Of a stretch of DNA of 64,000 bases, positions 1-9,209 are shown one piece after another. Source of the stretch: Paeniglutamicibacter terrestris (GTDB lineage Bacteria > Actinomycetota > Actinomycetes > Actinomycetales > Micrococcaceae); contig NZ_JAAWVT010000006.1 in NCBI RefSeq assembly GCF_012271785.1, positions 186,001 to 250,000 on the forward strand, in the 5' to 3' direction. Within the stretch, counting starts at the first letter, position 1. Each line of letters begins with the position of its first letter. A program made the translations under genes and the position numbers. The notes beneath the pieces were generated by a model. It worked only from the letters and a program-made list of their open reading frames with translations, was not told where the DNA came from and searched no databases.

Positions 1-367
1 GGGCACCGGATGGCTGACCCTTGAAGATCTGCGGTGGGATACCTCCGACGGTCCGGGACGCGGACGAGTGGCAACTCAGGCGGCGAGTACCTATAAGATT
101 CCCAGCTTTTCCGAGATGCCCGAGATCTTCAACGTTTCACTGTTGGACAAAGCCCATGAAGATGGTGCGGTGTACGGTTCCAAAGCGGTTGGCGAACCAC
201 CACTGATGTTGGCACTTTCGGTCCGTGAAGCACTCCGGCAGGCCGTCGCGGCGTTTGGTCCCGATGGCTGCTCGGTGGAGCTCGCCTCCCCGGCCACTCC
301 GGAATCGGTGTTCTGGGCCATCGAATCAGTTCGTGAACACGGTGGGGCCAAGGACAAGAGGCAATAG
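1..367 (+). CDS. xdhB: Xanthine dehydrogenase molybdopterin-binding subunit, C-terminal end (partial)
   Basis: Only the last ~121 codons are present; the reading frame is open from base 2 to TAG at 365-367. The C-terminal signature of xanthine dehydrogenase large subunits is visible: GWLTLEDLRWD, then STYKIPSFSEMPEIFNV, then SKAVGEPPLMLALSV. This segment carries part of the molybdopterin/substrate pocket, and the Glu of the GEPP motif is the conserved catalytic glutamate of the family. The enzyme oxidises hypoxanthine and xanthine to urate. xdhC follows after 2 bases, so the two are co-transcribed. The 5' part lies outside the window. Confidence 0.9.
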   Translation, partial: GTGWLTLEDLRWDTSDGPGRGRVATQAASTYKIPSFSEMPEIFNVSLLDKAHEDGAVYGSKAVGEPPLMLALSVREALRQAVAAFGPDGCSVELASPATPESVFWAIESVREHGGAKDKRQ

Positions 368-369
368 CC

Positions 370-1200
370 ATGTCATGGATTGAGGCGGTAACGGCGCTGC
401 GTCTCCAACGGCGCCCGGCGGTGATGCTTACCATCGTCGCCGTGCGTGGCCACGCGCCACGTGCAGCCGGGACAAAGATGGTGATCGCCGACGACGAAAT
501 TTTCGGCACCATTGGCGGCGGCAACCTGGAGATGACGGCCATGAGACGGGCCCGCGAAATGATTGGCTGCGGCGAGCAGGAGCCGCAGAGTTTGACCCTG
601 CGGCTGAATGACAAGACCCCCGCAACCTATGGTCGGCAATGTTGTGGAGGAGAAGTGAGTCTCTTGCTCGAGCCCTTGCCGGTACCGCAATCGGTGGCGA
701 TCTTTGGTGTCGGAAACGTCGGAATGGAGCTGGCCCGAATACTTTCCCGGCACGATCTTGACCTGTACTTGACCGATTCCCGTCCCGAATTCCTCGACGA
801 ACTAGTTGTTCTAAAACCCAGCGTGGCTCGGGTTCATGCGCAGGCCGCGGTGCTGGGGGAACAGATCTTGAGTTCCCTGCCAGCAGGCACCCACGTGCTG
901 ATCATGACCCATGATCACGCCGAGGACTTCCATCTGTGTGATGCATCCTTGCGCCATCTGGAGCTTGGCTCCATCGGCTTGATCGGATCGCGCGCCAAGT
1001 GGGTGCGTTTTCAGAAGAACCTTGGCCAAAGCGGCCACGCGCCGGAACTGATTGACCGGATCGATTGCCCCATCGGGCTGCCCGAGATTGTCGGAAAGGA
1101 TCCGGCCGTCATCGCCGTAAGCGTTGCCGCGCACCTGCTGCAACGGATGAACCCTGAACCGCTAACTCATCACAGACGCCCCATCACGGCAGCCATATAG
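370..1200 (+). CDS. xdhC: Xanthine dehydrogenase accessory protein XdhC
   Basis: This 276-residue protein belongs to the XdhC/CoxI family, which binds molybdenum cofactor, helps its sulfuration and inserts it into xanthine dehydrogenase. Family marks are GTIGGGNLEM near residue 45, GRQCCGGEV near residue 92 (cysteines typical of the Moco-handling N-terminal domain), and a C-terminal Rossmann domain starting VAIFGVGNVGMELA near residue 113. IGLIGSRAKW and GLPEIVGKDPAVIAVSVAAHLL close the protein as in full-length members. The ATG lies 2 bases after the xdhB stop, consistent with translational coupling. Confidence 0.93.
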   Translation: MSWIEAVTALRLQRRPAVMLTIVAVRGHAPRAAGTKMVIADDEIFGTIGGGNLEMTAMRRAREMIGCGEQEPQSLTLRLNDKTPATYGRQCCGGEVSLLLEPLPVPQSVAIFGVGNVGMELARILSRHDLDLYLTDSRPEFLDELVVLKPSVARVHAQAAVLGEQILSSLPAGTHVLIMTHDHAEDFHLCDASLRHLELGSIGLIGSRAKWVRFQKNLGQSGHAPELIDRIDCPIGLPEIVGKDPAVIAVSVAAHLLQRMNPEPLTHHRRPITAAI

Positions 1201-1305
1201 CCAGCAGGGGACATAGCAGCATGCGCTCCAGGCGGTTCATTTGGCGCATCCCACCGCCGCCATCCACGCCACCGTGTATTCGGCTTTTGCGAGGGGCGGC
1301 GCTGA

Positions 1306-1333
1306 CCGGCAGCCACGCATGCGTGGCCGCCGG
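1306..1333. terminator. Inverted repeat between convergent xdhC and T7SS ATPase genes
   Basis: A near-perfect palindrome: a 16-bp core (GCCACGCATGCGTGGC, 1312-1327) extended by CCGGC/GCCGG with one mismatch. It sits between two convergent genes and has no T-tract. A bidirectional terminator is the simplest reading; strength cannot be judged. Confidence 0.5.
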
Positions 1334-1351
1334 CTCCGGATCCAGAAGCGT

Positions 1352-4300
1352 CTATTGATCTACCAAGGCAACATGGACCAGCGCGCGCTGGCCGTTTTGG
1401 ACCATGAAGCCGCGGCCCGGCGGGAATTCATGGCGCTTGACGCGGGGGAAAGGCACCTTGAAGATCGATTCGCCGTCGTAGCCATCGGGCTTGAGCACCA
1501 GGCCATGCCGGTTGGACTTCAGCTCGCCGAGCAGCCCGAAACTGGAGGAGAACTGATTAACATCCCCGTCGGCCACCAGGAAGTGGTCGCTGAGATTGAT
1601 GGCCTTGATCAGTTCCTTCAGCGGACGTTCGGCATCCGAATCGGCAAACTCGCTGATATTCTCCACCACAAACACGATCTTGCCCGGCATGGATTCGTCC
1701 GTGACGATTTCCAGCATGTCCTTGGCGAAGCGCCGCGTTTCCTCGGGCCCGGAGACAGCGCCGTTCCAGGTCCGCCAGCTGCGCAGCTCGGCACGACGCC
1801 CGCCGAGGTGGAAGAACTGGGTCGCCGGATTCGCCCGTGCCAGGGCCGTGACCATGGCGCGCAGGGCATTGGTCTTGCCGCTTTGCGGCGGGCCGACGAC
1901 GAGGAACGTGCCAACCGACTCGAATCCGCACGGGCCCAGCGTCATATCGGACAGGCCGATCACCGGCTGCCCATTGGCGGAGTCCGGCAATTCGGAGGCC
2001 TCGAAGGACTGCGGGAGCGCCTCGACTCCGGCAGCATGCGGGACGCCGGCGGCGCGTAGCTCCTCGGCCCATGCAGTAGTCAGCGCCGTCTGTTCGGCCA
2101 CGTTAGCGGTACCGCCCAAGACTGCGATCTGCGCCTCGTGGCCCTTGATGACTGCTCGTCCCGGTGCACTGCGTTCGGTGAGTACATCTTTTGGCACGCC
2201 CAGCACGCTGTAGGCCTGTTCGTCCGCCATACGCAGCACCACTCGCTGGGTGATATTTGCGCTGATGGCGGTAGGTACGGCGCCGAAGCGGTCGGCGGTC
2301 GTGATCACGTGCACGCCCAGCGGCCGACCCTCACCCACAATCCGCATGAACACTTGGTAGAACTCGCTGCGTCCGTGGCCCAATTCCCAGTCGCTGCGGA
2401 ACTGGCCGAACCCGTCGATCAGCACGAAAATGCGCGGTTCGGCCAGATCCCCGGTCACCTGGCGGTATTCGCTCAAGGAAGCGGCGTTCGCGGCGGCGTA
2501 GCGAGCTGAACGGTCATCTAGGTGTGTGGCCAGAGTGCGGAAAAGACGCTGGATGCGCTCCACATCATCCCCACCGAGCACCGCGCCAACGTGCGGCATG
2601 GGGGAGAGTGAACGCAGAGAACTGGTACCGAATTCCAGCGCGTACACGGCTGCCGCACCGGCCCCCGGATTGGCGCCGGCGGCGATGGCGATACTGCGCA
2701 AGGTAGCGGACTTGCCGGAACCGGAAGTGCCGTAGATCAGTAGATGCCCGTCGGTGTCCGGCTCGAAGAACGCGGTTTCCTGGGCTTGGTGCTCGGGGAT
2801 ATCGGCCAGGGCCAGCGGGATCTTGCTGTCACTGTCCGCGTTCAGTTCACGCAGGTCGATCGTGGTCGACAAGTCATCTAGCCAGGGGCGCCGCGGTGCC
2901 GGGATTGACGCGTCGTTTGCCGCAGCGATAAAGCTGGTGACCAAGAGCTTTTGATCATTCGGTCCGCTGTTCTCCTCGAGATTGGGAGACTGGGACTCGG
3001 GCTGTTCCCACACCCGGGTGCCGCCGAAGCGCAGGTCTTCGACGCGCACCTCGGCTTGTTCGGGTTCGTCGGTGGTCCAACCGCCGGCGTACCCGCTTTG
3101 GAAGGGGATGAGCCGTCCCGGGCCGGTTTTGGCAATGCCGCGCCCGGGAAGGGAGGGATCGAAGCCCGCAGCGATGGGATCCTCCACGACATCGTTGGAA
3201 TCCGCGGCGTCGGCCATGCGCAATGCCACACGCAAGTTGGTGTTGGCGCGCAGATTGTCCTTGATTACCCCGGCTGGGCGCTGCGTGGCCAGGATCAGGT
3301 GGATGCCCAGCGAACGGCCGCGCTGGGCGATGTCCACCACGCCCTCCACGAATTCGGGAACATCCCCGGCCAGGGCCGCGAACTCATCGATCACCAGGAC
3401 CAAGGCCGGAGGCGTCTGTGGGTCCTGCCGCTTTTCCAGCTCCAGCAGGTCCTTGGCCTTCTTCCGGTGGAAGAGCTTCTCGCGGTGGTGTAGCTCGGCG
3501 CGCAGACTCATCAGCGCGCGGCGGACCAGGTGCGGGGACAGGTCCGTGACCAGCCCGACGCAGTGGGGCAAATCCACGCAATCGGCGAATGCCGAACCGC
3601 CTTTGTAGTCCACGAACAGGAAGGTGACCCGGTCGGGGCTGTATTCGGCGGCCATCGCCAGCACCCAGGCCTGCAGGAACTCGGACTTGCCTGAGCCCGT
3701 GGTGCCGCCAACCAGGGCGTGAGGCCCCTGGGTGCGCAGGTCCAAGCTCATCGCATCGGGGGTGCCCTGCCCGATAAAGGCGCGCAGAGTTCCGGCACGT
3801 TTCAGCCGCGGCAGCGACCCGGCTTCTGCCGCGCGATCGATGACCGAATTATTCTGCCGCCACCTCTCGAGCACCGCGGCGGGAGACTCGGCCAAATCCG
3901 TGCCCAAGATTCGCAGCAGGGACACGGAATCGGGGATGTCCGAGGCGTCCGGGATCAGCGAGCTGGAGTCCACCACGGGGGCCAGCCGCCGAGCGAAGTG
4001 TTCCGCGTGTTCGCGGGAGACTCCTTCCATGGCGACCTGGCGGACTTCCTCGCCTGCGCGCACCCAGCCGACTCTCGCCTGTTCAAGTCCCTCGGAGACA
4101 TCGACGAAGGTGCGGCAGGAGGCGGGCAGTGATTCGAGCGTCGGGGCGACAAAGATGGTGTAGATGCCGACCTCCGGCCCTCGTTCGATGACTTGGGAGA
4201 GCCGGGCGCGATCCACCGGGGCATCGTTGGTGACGAACAGGACCAGGGAAAGGTCCTTGGCACGCGAGGACTTGTCGGTGTGGTCCCCGACGGCCTTGCC

Positions 4301-5809
4301 CAGCTCCATGGAGGTGGCCGGGACAGCCAGCGGCCCCAAGCGGTATGACCCTTCCTGGCTGCGCAGGGAAATGAGTTCTTCTAGGGCGTTGAGCAGCACG
4401 GTGCCCGAGGTCTGGGTATCGGCCAGGGCCACCTGGGCCAGCGGGGAGCGCGGGCCGGTGGTGTGCGGCAGCCACTTGAACCACTCCATGTCATCGGTCC
4501 AGGCGGGGTCGATGATGGCGGCGGTGCACAGGTCATTGGGCGCATGCAGGCCGAAGAGTTGCACGGCCAGTGCCCGTAGCGCGTCCGCGGATTGCACGCG
4601 GGGTCCGGCGATGCCGATCGCCCCGGCCGAGGGCAGCAGCTCGATGACCGGCACGTCGTCGATCATCCGGTATTTCTCCGTCAGCTCCTCGACCCGCTGC
4701 ACGTAGTCCTGCAGCCCGGCACGGTCGTGTAGCTCGGTGACCGAGTTGCGGCTGGCCGCGCGCCCGGAGCCCAGACGCAGAGACAGGAAATTCCAGTGTT
4801 CCGGGCGCCGAGTCCACAGCAGCGGGCCGAGAGCCTCAGCCTGGTCGTACACGGTGGCCGTGGCGGGCGCTTCGCTGCGCCGGTGGGCTCGTTCGGCTTG
4901 TTCTCCGGTGAATAGCTCGTCTTCGAGCTGCTCGAACTGTCGCTCGAAGGTCTCAATTTCCAGGCGCAACTTGTTGTTGTTCTGGGTGCGCTGGCCGATC
5001 AGGTTGCCGAGCATCATCAGCGGTGAAACCAGCACCACGATCAGGGAGAGAGTCCGCTGGGTGAAAGCGAAGATCGTCAGGCCCATGATCAGTGGGGCGA
5101 AGATCATCGGCCAGGGGAAGAGCCTCGGTGAGGCCTCCTGGGGGATGGCCGGGTGGTTCAATTCCTTGCCCGGATAGCGGATCTCGACCCGCGGAGAACG
5201 GTTGAAGTTGATCGAACCGCCCTTCTCGTAGACCGGGGACTCGCGTGTGTTGTGCCCGGTCAGCAGCTCGAAGTAGACGTCCGTGGCGCCCAGGGTGATC
5301 AGCTGTCCGGGGATGACCGCCAGACGCTGCACCAGCCCGCCGTCCACCAAGATCCCGTTGGCCGAGTTGAGGTCCACCAGCTCGATCCTGTTGCCGACCT
5401 CGATGCGCGCATGTCTGGTGGAAACCAAACGGTCGTTCAAAAAGACGGTGGCTTGTTCCGACCGCCCCAGCGTTGAGGTTCCGGCGGACAGCGCGTAGGC
5501 CATGCCAGCGTCGGGCCCGCTGGCTACCCGCAGTACCGCGGCGGCCGATCCGCCGGAGACGAAGGCATCGGTGGTCGGAACCACCTCGATGGTAAATCCG
5601 GAGCCTAACTCCGCCTCGGCGAGCGGGGTCTGCGGGTCCAGCTGCACCGAGGCGGTTCCGGCCGCGGTGGCCAGCAGCGTGGGGTGTTCCGGGGCCTGAT
5701 CCCGTGCGAGCGCCCGGGCCGCGTCGCCGACGGTGGCCGTGGCGTCGCAGGTTAATACGACGTCGACGGTGCTGGAGTCGTGGCGCCTGAGCGTGGCCTT
5801 GATTTTCAC
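1352..5809 (-). CDS. Type VII secretion EssC/EccC-like FtsK/SpoIIIE ATPase with N-terminal FHA domain
   Basis: At 1485 residues this has the length and layout of EssC/YukB-type motor ATPases that drive export of WXG100 proteins. A ubiquitin-like or first FHA-like region (1-95) is followed by an FHA domain (about 105-180; LGRSEQATVFLND, STRHARIEV, DLNSANGILVDG) and two membrane segments (about 233-280). Three FtsK/SpoIIIE ATPase domains follow. D1 has Walker A GGTTGSGKS (~703) and Walker B LVLVIDEFAALAG; D2 has GTSGSGKS (~1026); D3 has GPPQSGKT (~1306) with the weak Walker B FVVENISEF. In this family D2/D3 are often degenerate and bind substrate tails. The start is GTG at 5809, overlapping the upstream stop as GTGA. 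No EccB/EccD/EssA/EssB partner is present in the window. Confidence 0.9.
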   Translation of the reverse strand: MKIKATLRRHDSSTVDVVLTCDATATVGDAARALARDQAPEHPTLLATAAGTASVQLDPQTPLAEAELGSGFTIEVVPTTDAFVSGGSAAAVLRVASGPDAGMAYALSAGTSTLGRSEQATVFLNDRLVSTRHARIEVGNRIELVDLNSANGILVDGGLVQRLAVIPGQLITLGATDVYFELLTGHNTRESPVYEKGGSINFNRSPRVEIRYPGKELNHPAIPQEASPRLFPWPMIFAPLIMGLTIFAFTQRTLSLIVVLVSPLMMLGNLIGQRTQNNNKLRLEIETFERQFEQLEDELFTGEQAERAHRRSEAPATATVYDQAEALGPLLWTRRPEHWNFLSLRLGSGRAASRNSVTELHDRAGLQDYVQRVEELTEKYRMIDDVPVIELLPSAGAIGIAGPRVQSADALRALAVQLFGLHAPNDLCTAAIIDPAWTDDMEWFKWLPHTTGPRSPLAQVALADTQTSGTVLLNALEELISLRSQEGSYRLGPLAVPATSMELGKAVGDHTDKSSRAKDLSLVLFVTNDAPVDRARLSQVIERGPEVGIYTIFVAPTLESLPASCRTFVDVSEGLEQARVGWVRAGEEVRQVAMEGVSREHAEHFARRLAPVVDSSSLIPDASDIPDSVSLLRILGTDLAESPAAVLERWRQNNSVIDRAAEAGSLPRLKRAGTLRAFIGQGTPDAMSLDLRTQGPHALVGGTTGSGKSEFLQAWVLAMAAEYSPDRVTFLFVDYKGGSAFADCVDLPHCVGLVTDLSPHLVRRALMSLRAELHHREKLFHRKKAKDLLELEKRQDPQTPPALVLVIDEFAALAGDVPEFVEGVVDIAQRGRSLGIHLILATQRPAGVIKDNLRANTNLRVALRMADAADSNDVVEDPIAAGFDPSLPGRGIAKTGPGRLIPFQSGYAGGWTTDEPEQAEVRVEDLRFGGTRVWEQPESQSPNLEENSGPNDQKLLVTSFIAAANDASIPAPRRPWLDDLSTTIDLRELNADSDSKIPLALADIPEHQAQETAFFEPDTDGHLLIYGTSGSGKSATLRSIAIAAGANPGAGAAAVYALEFGTSSLRSLSPMPHVGAVLGGDDVERIQRLFRTLATHLDDRSARYAAANAASLSEYRQVTGDLAEPRIFVLIDGFGQFRSDWELGHGRSEFYQVFMRIVGEGRPLGVHVITTADRFGAVPTAISANITQRVVLRMADEQAYSVLGVPKDVLTERSAPGRAVIKGHEAQIAVLGGTANVAEQTALTTAWAEELRAAGVPHAAGVEALPQSFEASELPDSANGQPVIGLSDMTLGPCGFESVGTFLVVGPPQSGKTNALRAMVTALARANPATQFFHLGGRRAELRSWRTWNGAVSGPEETRRFAKDMLEIVTDESMPGKIVFVVENISEFADSDAERPLKELIKAINLSDHFLVADGDVNQFSSSFGLLGELKSNRHGLVLKPDGYDGESIFKVPFPRVKRHEFPPGRGFMVQNGQRALVHVALVDQ

Positions 5810-6849
5810 TTCTCGGTCTCCTGGAAGGTGATGCGGAACGTGCGGCTGCCGACCTGGACGATGTCGCCGTCATTCAGTAGCGCTCGGGTGTGCGCCGGCA
5901 CGTTGTGTGGCCGGCCCGAAGCGGGGGTGACCTGGGTGCCGTTGCTGGAAGCCAAGTCCATGATCCACACGTCCGCCCCATCACTGCCAAAGGACAGATG
6001 GGTCTTGGACAGTAAGCGCTCGGGGTCCTTCAATGGAATCAGCAAGGTGCGGGGATCAGCGCTCTCCGCCACCGGAGCACGGCCGATCAGCCCGGTTTCG
6101 GGGACCGGGACGTAGGACCCGTCGTCGAAGGCCAAGGCTGCCCGGCGGACCACCTGCGTGCCGCTGCCCGCTGCCGCGTGCCAGTCGCTGTTCCGTGCCC
6201 CGACGATCCCGGCACTGGAGCGTGGGCGTGGAGGCAGAGCGGCTTCTTCGACGGAGGCGCCGTGAGTCAATGTACCCAACTTGGGCAGGTGCTCGGAGTT
6301 GTCGCGGTCGGGGCGGGTGAGCAGATATTCGGCGCGGGCAAGAACCCGCTCATTGGTGGAGTCGATTCCGCTGCGCAAGTCGAGCACATAGCTGCCCGTC
6401 AGCTTATCCAACCAGCCGCGACGATGCTGGCGATCGAACAGGCAGGAGAGCAGCAACAAAACCGGGCCGAACACCGGGACCAGGTGGCTGGCAAGGAATA
6501 CCAAGGCTGCACCGAAAACCCGCGGGAAGCCCGGTGCTGCGAAATCGGCAAGGCGCACGGCCCGCAGTCGCATTGCGGCCTTGCCAGGGGAGCTTCCCTT
6601 GCGACTGTTTAGGCTCAGCAAGACGATCAGGTAGACGACCAGCAGCAAAGCGCTGGTCCCACTTAGGACCAGCGGGACCACCGAGTATTGCTTCGTAACA
6701 AGGTAAATCAGGTACCCGATGCCGGCCGGGAGTAGGGCGGCGAGCGACACAGCGTAGTCGATGACATAGGACCAGACACGCAGGCGAGCATTGGCCGGTC
6801 GCATCCCGAGTTCGTGGGCCTTGGCAAGGGAAAATGCTACGGCGTCCAT
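5806..6849 (-). CDS. RDD-family membrane protein with C-terminal FHA domain
   Basis: The protein has 347 residues. The N-terminal half is an RDD domain: RLRVWSYVIDYAVSLAALL near residue 22, several hydrophobic segments up to ~135, and the SPGKAAMRLR motif near 90. A linker leads to a C-terminal FHA domain (about 245-345) with GRAP, SKTHLSF, DLASSNGTQV and NDGDIVQVG. FHA domains bind phosphothreonine peptides, so this is probably a membrane-anchored scaffold or phospho-sensor for the T7SS motor, itself an FHA protein. Its stop overlaps the motor gene start (GTGA), and it is transcribed divergently from the WXG-like genes across a 144-bp gap. No Ser/Thr kinase gene is nearby. Confidence 0.85.
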   Translation of the reverse strand: MDAVAFSLAKAHELGMRPANARLRVWSYVIDYAVSLAALLPAGIGYLIYLVTKQYSVVPLVLSGTSALLLVVYLIVLLSLNSRKGSSPGKAAMRLRAVRLADFAAPGFPRVFGAALVFLASHLVPVFGPVLLLLSCLFDRQHRRGWLDKLTGSYVLDLRSGIDSTNERVLARAEYLLTRPDRDNSEHLPKLGTLTHGASVEEAALPPRPRSSAGIVGARNSDWHAAAGSGTQVVRRAALAFDDGSYVPVPETGLIGRAPVAESADPRTLLIPLKDPERLLSKTHLSFGSDGADVWIMDLASSNGTQVTPASGRPHNVPAHTRALLNDGDIVQVGSRTFRITFQETEK

Positions 6850-6993
6850 ATGACCTTTCTACGTTAACCGGGTGCGGATCCGCTACGGGGAGTTCTACCC
6901 ATTGGATAAAACCAGTTGTCACATTAGCGTAGATTGAGTACGAATCGGAGCGGCCCGGCGATAGGGCCTGTCGAAGTGTGAGGGAGCATTGTT

Positions 6994-7281
6994 GTGAGCG
7001 ATTTCAAGGCAAATTACGGCGAGATGGAAGCCATGGCCTCCAAATTGGATACCGGGCGCGATGATCTGGACGGCGTGCTGGAACAGCTGCAGTCCAGTGT
7101 GGACAAGTTGCTGGGCGACGACTTCACCACGGAGCATGCTTCGGGCCAGTTCGGCGAGGGTTACAAGGAACTGAATGACGGACTGAAGCGGGCATTTGAC
7201 GGCATTAACGACATGGCAATCGCCTTGCGCGACATGATGGAGCAGATCCAGGATACTGACCGTTCCATGGCAGGCAAGTAG
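6994..7281 (+). CDS. WXG100-like small helical protein (ESX substrate homologue, WxG motif absent)
   Basis: This 95-residue protein starts with GTG, 7 bases after AGGGAG. Size, all-helical composition and the pattern KLDTGRDDLDGVLEQLQ...F...F...Y...L match the ESAT-6/WXG100 fold. At the turn, where WxG is expected, it has DDFTTEHASGQFGEGY, with Phe in place of Trp and no following Gly. No signal peptide. The position divergent to the RDD-FHA and EssC-like genes, and just before a second small protein and an effector, supports a T7SS substrate or structural partner. It could instead be an effector-specific targeting partner. Confidence 0.75.
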   Translation: MSDFKANYGEMEAMASKLDTGRDDLDGVLEQLQSSVDKLLGDDFTTEHASGQFGEGYKELNDGLKRAFDGINDMAIALRDMMEQIQDTDRSMAGK

Positions 7282-7411
7282 ATCCTCGTATAACTGGGTC
7301 ATGTGGTCGTCTTTGTGAATGCCGGGGCGGCCACATTTTGCTTGTCTTCCCTAAATCCACGCATCACACGACCGGTAATCTGCTCGCCACCTTTGAAGGA
7401 GTCGTTGAACC

Positions 7412-7735
7412 GTGGCCGATGAAATTTATTTGGCACGCCTTGAAGAGATCGTCACCGATCTGGGCAACAGCATCAAGGAGTTCGAGGATGCCTCGAAGAT
7501 CGTCAGTGGCATCGCCAGCTCTGTGGGCAACCCGATGGGCAAAGGGAAGCTGAAAGATCGGGTCGAGGACTTCGAAAACGACTGGAACAAGAACCGCGAT
7601 GAGCTGGTGGAGAAACTCGACGGGGTGCATACGCATTTGAAAGACATCAAAGACGGCTTTGAGAAGTGGGATCTGGATGCGCAAAAGGCATTCCTTAACT
7701 CTCCAGTCTCCAACGAGCCCGCGGCGTCCAAGTAG
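7412..7735 (+). CDS. Second small helical WXG100-like / effector-partner protein
   Basis: This 107-residue all-helical protein starts with GTG at 7412, preceded by GAAGGA. It has two predicted helices separated by GNPMGKGKLKDRVEDFENDWNKNRDEL, with Trp in a DWNKN context instead of WxG, and a short charged tail. It has no signal peptide or membrane segment. It lies 131 bp after the first WXG-like gene and only 18 bp before the effector. That is the usual place for the helical partner that co-targets LXG/WXG effectors to the EssC motor. No specific family was recognised, so the function is inferred from context. Confidence 0.7.
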   Translation: MADEIYLARLEEIVTDLGNSIKEFEDASKIVSGIASSVGNPMGKGKLKDRVEDFENDWNKNRDELVEKLDGVHTHLKDIKDGFEKWDLDAQKAFLNSPVSNEPAASK

Positions 7736-7753
7736 ATAGGGGAAGTACACAGT

Positions 7754-9145
7754 ATGTCTTTGCAGTCACCGAACACCGGTACGACCTTGGAACTGATCAG
7801 CGGGCAACCCGACGATTTGCGCTGCAGCGCCCTGAAGCTGATTTCTTCGGGCGTTGCCATGGATAATGCAGCAACCCGCTTGGAAGAGATCAGCGAGGGC
7901 ACCACGGATTTGAAGTCCGATGCCGTGGCCACGGTTCGCGAGTCCGCCGGTGAGGTATTTCCCGACCTGCGCAAGGCAGCTATTCGCTATGAAAAGACCG
8001 GTGAGGCCCTGAAAAGGTATGCAGAGGCGTTGGACCGGGTCCAGGGCGCCTTGCAGATGTGCACCGTGCAAGGCGGAGTGGATTCCCATGCATCGATGAA
8101 CGCGCTGATTGCGGACATAGAGCAGGCGCACCAGACGGCGGCCACGAAACGAGACCAAGAGGACACCGCCGACGACGCAATGGACGACGCCGACGGTTTC
8201 CTGGGCATCGGAGAAGGCACCGATGAGCAGAAGGCCGCAGCGAAAAGCGATCTGACCGATGCGAAAGCCGCACGCGAGGAAGCCGATGAAGAGCTCGCCG
8301 AGCTGTGGGGCAAGTTCGATGGCCGCGTGACCTACTGGGAAGACGCTTATGACGAGGCTGTGAGCGGCATCGAGGAGGCATTCGACGCCGCGGGTAACGA
8401 CGATAAGAAATGGTACGACTCGCTCAACGACATCTTGAGTATTGCCGCCATCGTGCTGGGCGCCTTGGCGATCATCCTGGCTTCTACGGTTCTAGGGCCG
8501 ATTCTGGGCATTATCGCGGTGGTCGTGGGAGTGATTGCTCTGGCCATCGAAATCTACAAGATGACTCAAGGCGAAGGTGACTGGACCAGCTTGGGACTGG
8601 CCATTATAGGGTTGGTCCCGTTTGGCAGGGTTCTGGGCAAAAGTATTTCGGGCCTTGGACAGGTGTTCAAGGGCGGATTCAAGGCCGCGCGCAGTCGAGG
8701 GGCGGGGCAGGCGTTTAAGGCTTTTACCAAGTCGCGCGCAAGCACCGGGCGTGGCGTTGTCAGATCCTCCCTCAAGGGGAAACCCAAGCGTCCGGTCAAG
8801 ACGAAGATCCGGGGAAACAGCGAGACCCGGAGCAATATCAGGCGTAACAACCGCAAGCTTGAACGGGAATACCAGCAGGCCAAGTTGCAGCATGGCAATG
8901 AGTACTTGTCGAGGTTCAACAGGTCCTTCGAGGAGAACCCGCTCAAATTCATCAATTACGTCAATGACGGCGGCAGCGCCAAGCACCGGGCATTGGCAGA
9001 CTATATTCTGGAGCACTCCGACGACCTTGACCCTCGGGCCGTTGACTGGGCCATGGGAACCAAGTTTGCCGGTAGGCTCGAAGACTCCGGTACCTTCGTG
9101 CAATCCTTCGGCCTCGGCATATACGAGAATGAGCGGCAGAAATAG
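7754..9145 (+). CDS. Probable T7SS-secreted effector with N-terminal targeting domain, hydrophobic hairpin and unknown C-terminal domain
   Basis: 463 residues. Residues 1-110 resemble the actinobacterial T7SS secretion-signal domain: GQPDDLRCSALKLISSG, a helix with TRLEEI, then FPDLRKAAIRYEKTGEALKRYAEALDRVQGAL. Again no WxG appears. Residues 120-225 are highly charged coiled coil (TADDAMDDADGFLG, AAREEADEELAEL). Residues ~228-275 hold two glycine-rich hydrophobic segments, and 275-350 is basic. The C-terminal ~110 residues (EYQQAKLQHGNEYLSRFNRSFEE onwards) form a separate soluble domain I do not recognise. This order is that of polymorphic toxins. The gene follows its likely partner by 18 bp. 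Toxicity is not shown by the sequence. Confidence 0.72.
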   Translation: MSLQSPNTGTTLELISGQPDDLRCSALKLISSGVAMDNAATRLEEISEGTTDLKSDAVATVRESAGEVFPDLRKAAIRYEKTGEALKRYAEALDRVQGALQMCTVQGGVDSHASMNALIADIEQAHQTAATKRDQEDTADDAMDDADGFLGIGEGTDEQKAAAKSDLTDAKAAREEADEELAELWGKFDGRVTYWEDAYDEAVSGIEEAFDAAGNDDKKWYDSLNDILSIAAIVLGALAIILASTVLGPILGIIAVVVGVIALAIEIYKMTQGEGDWTSLGLAIIGLVPFGRVLGKSISGLGQVFKGGFKAARSRGAGQAFKAFTKSRASTGRGVVRSSLKGKPKRPVKTKIRGNSETRSNIRRNNRKLEREYQQAKLQHGNEYLSRFNRSFEENPLKFINYVNDGGSAKHRALADYILEHSDDLDPRAVDWAMGTKFAGRLEDSGTFVQSFGLGIYENERQK

Positions 9146-9209
9146 CTTCTCGGAGCACCTCACGGAGCGGTGCCTGAACAAATGAAACTCTAGTACTGCA
9201 GGAGAATCG

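Noticed and set aside
1241-2059. Plus-strand ORF of 272 residues (and others at 1596-2213, 2951-3608, 3719-4163)
   Set aside because: Antisense shadows of the T7SS ATPase gene; GC-rich codon bias opens these frames and they show no protein pattern.
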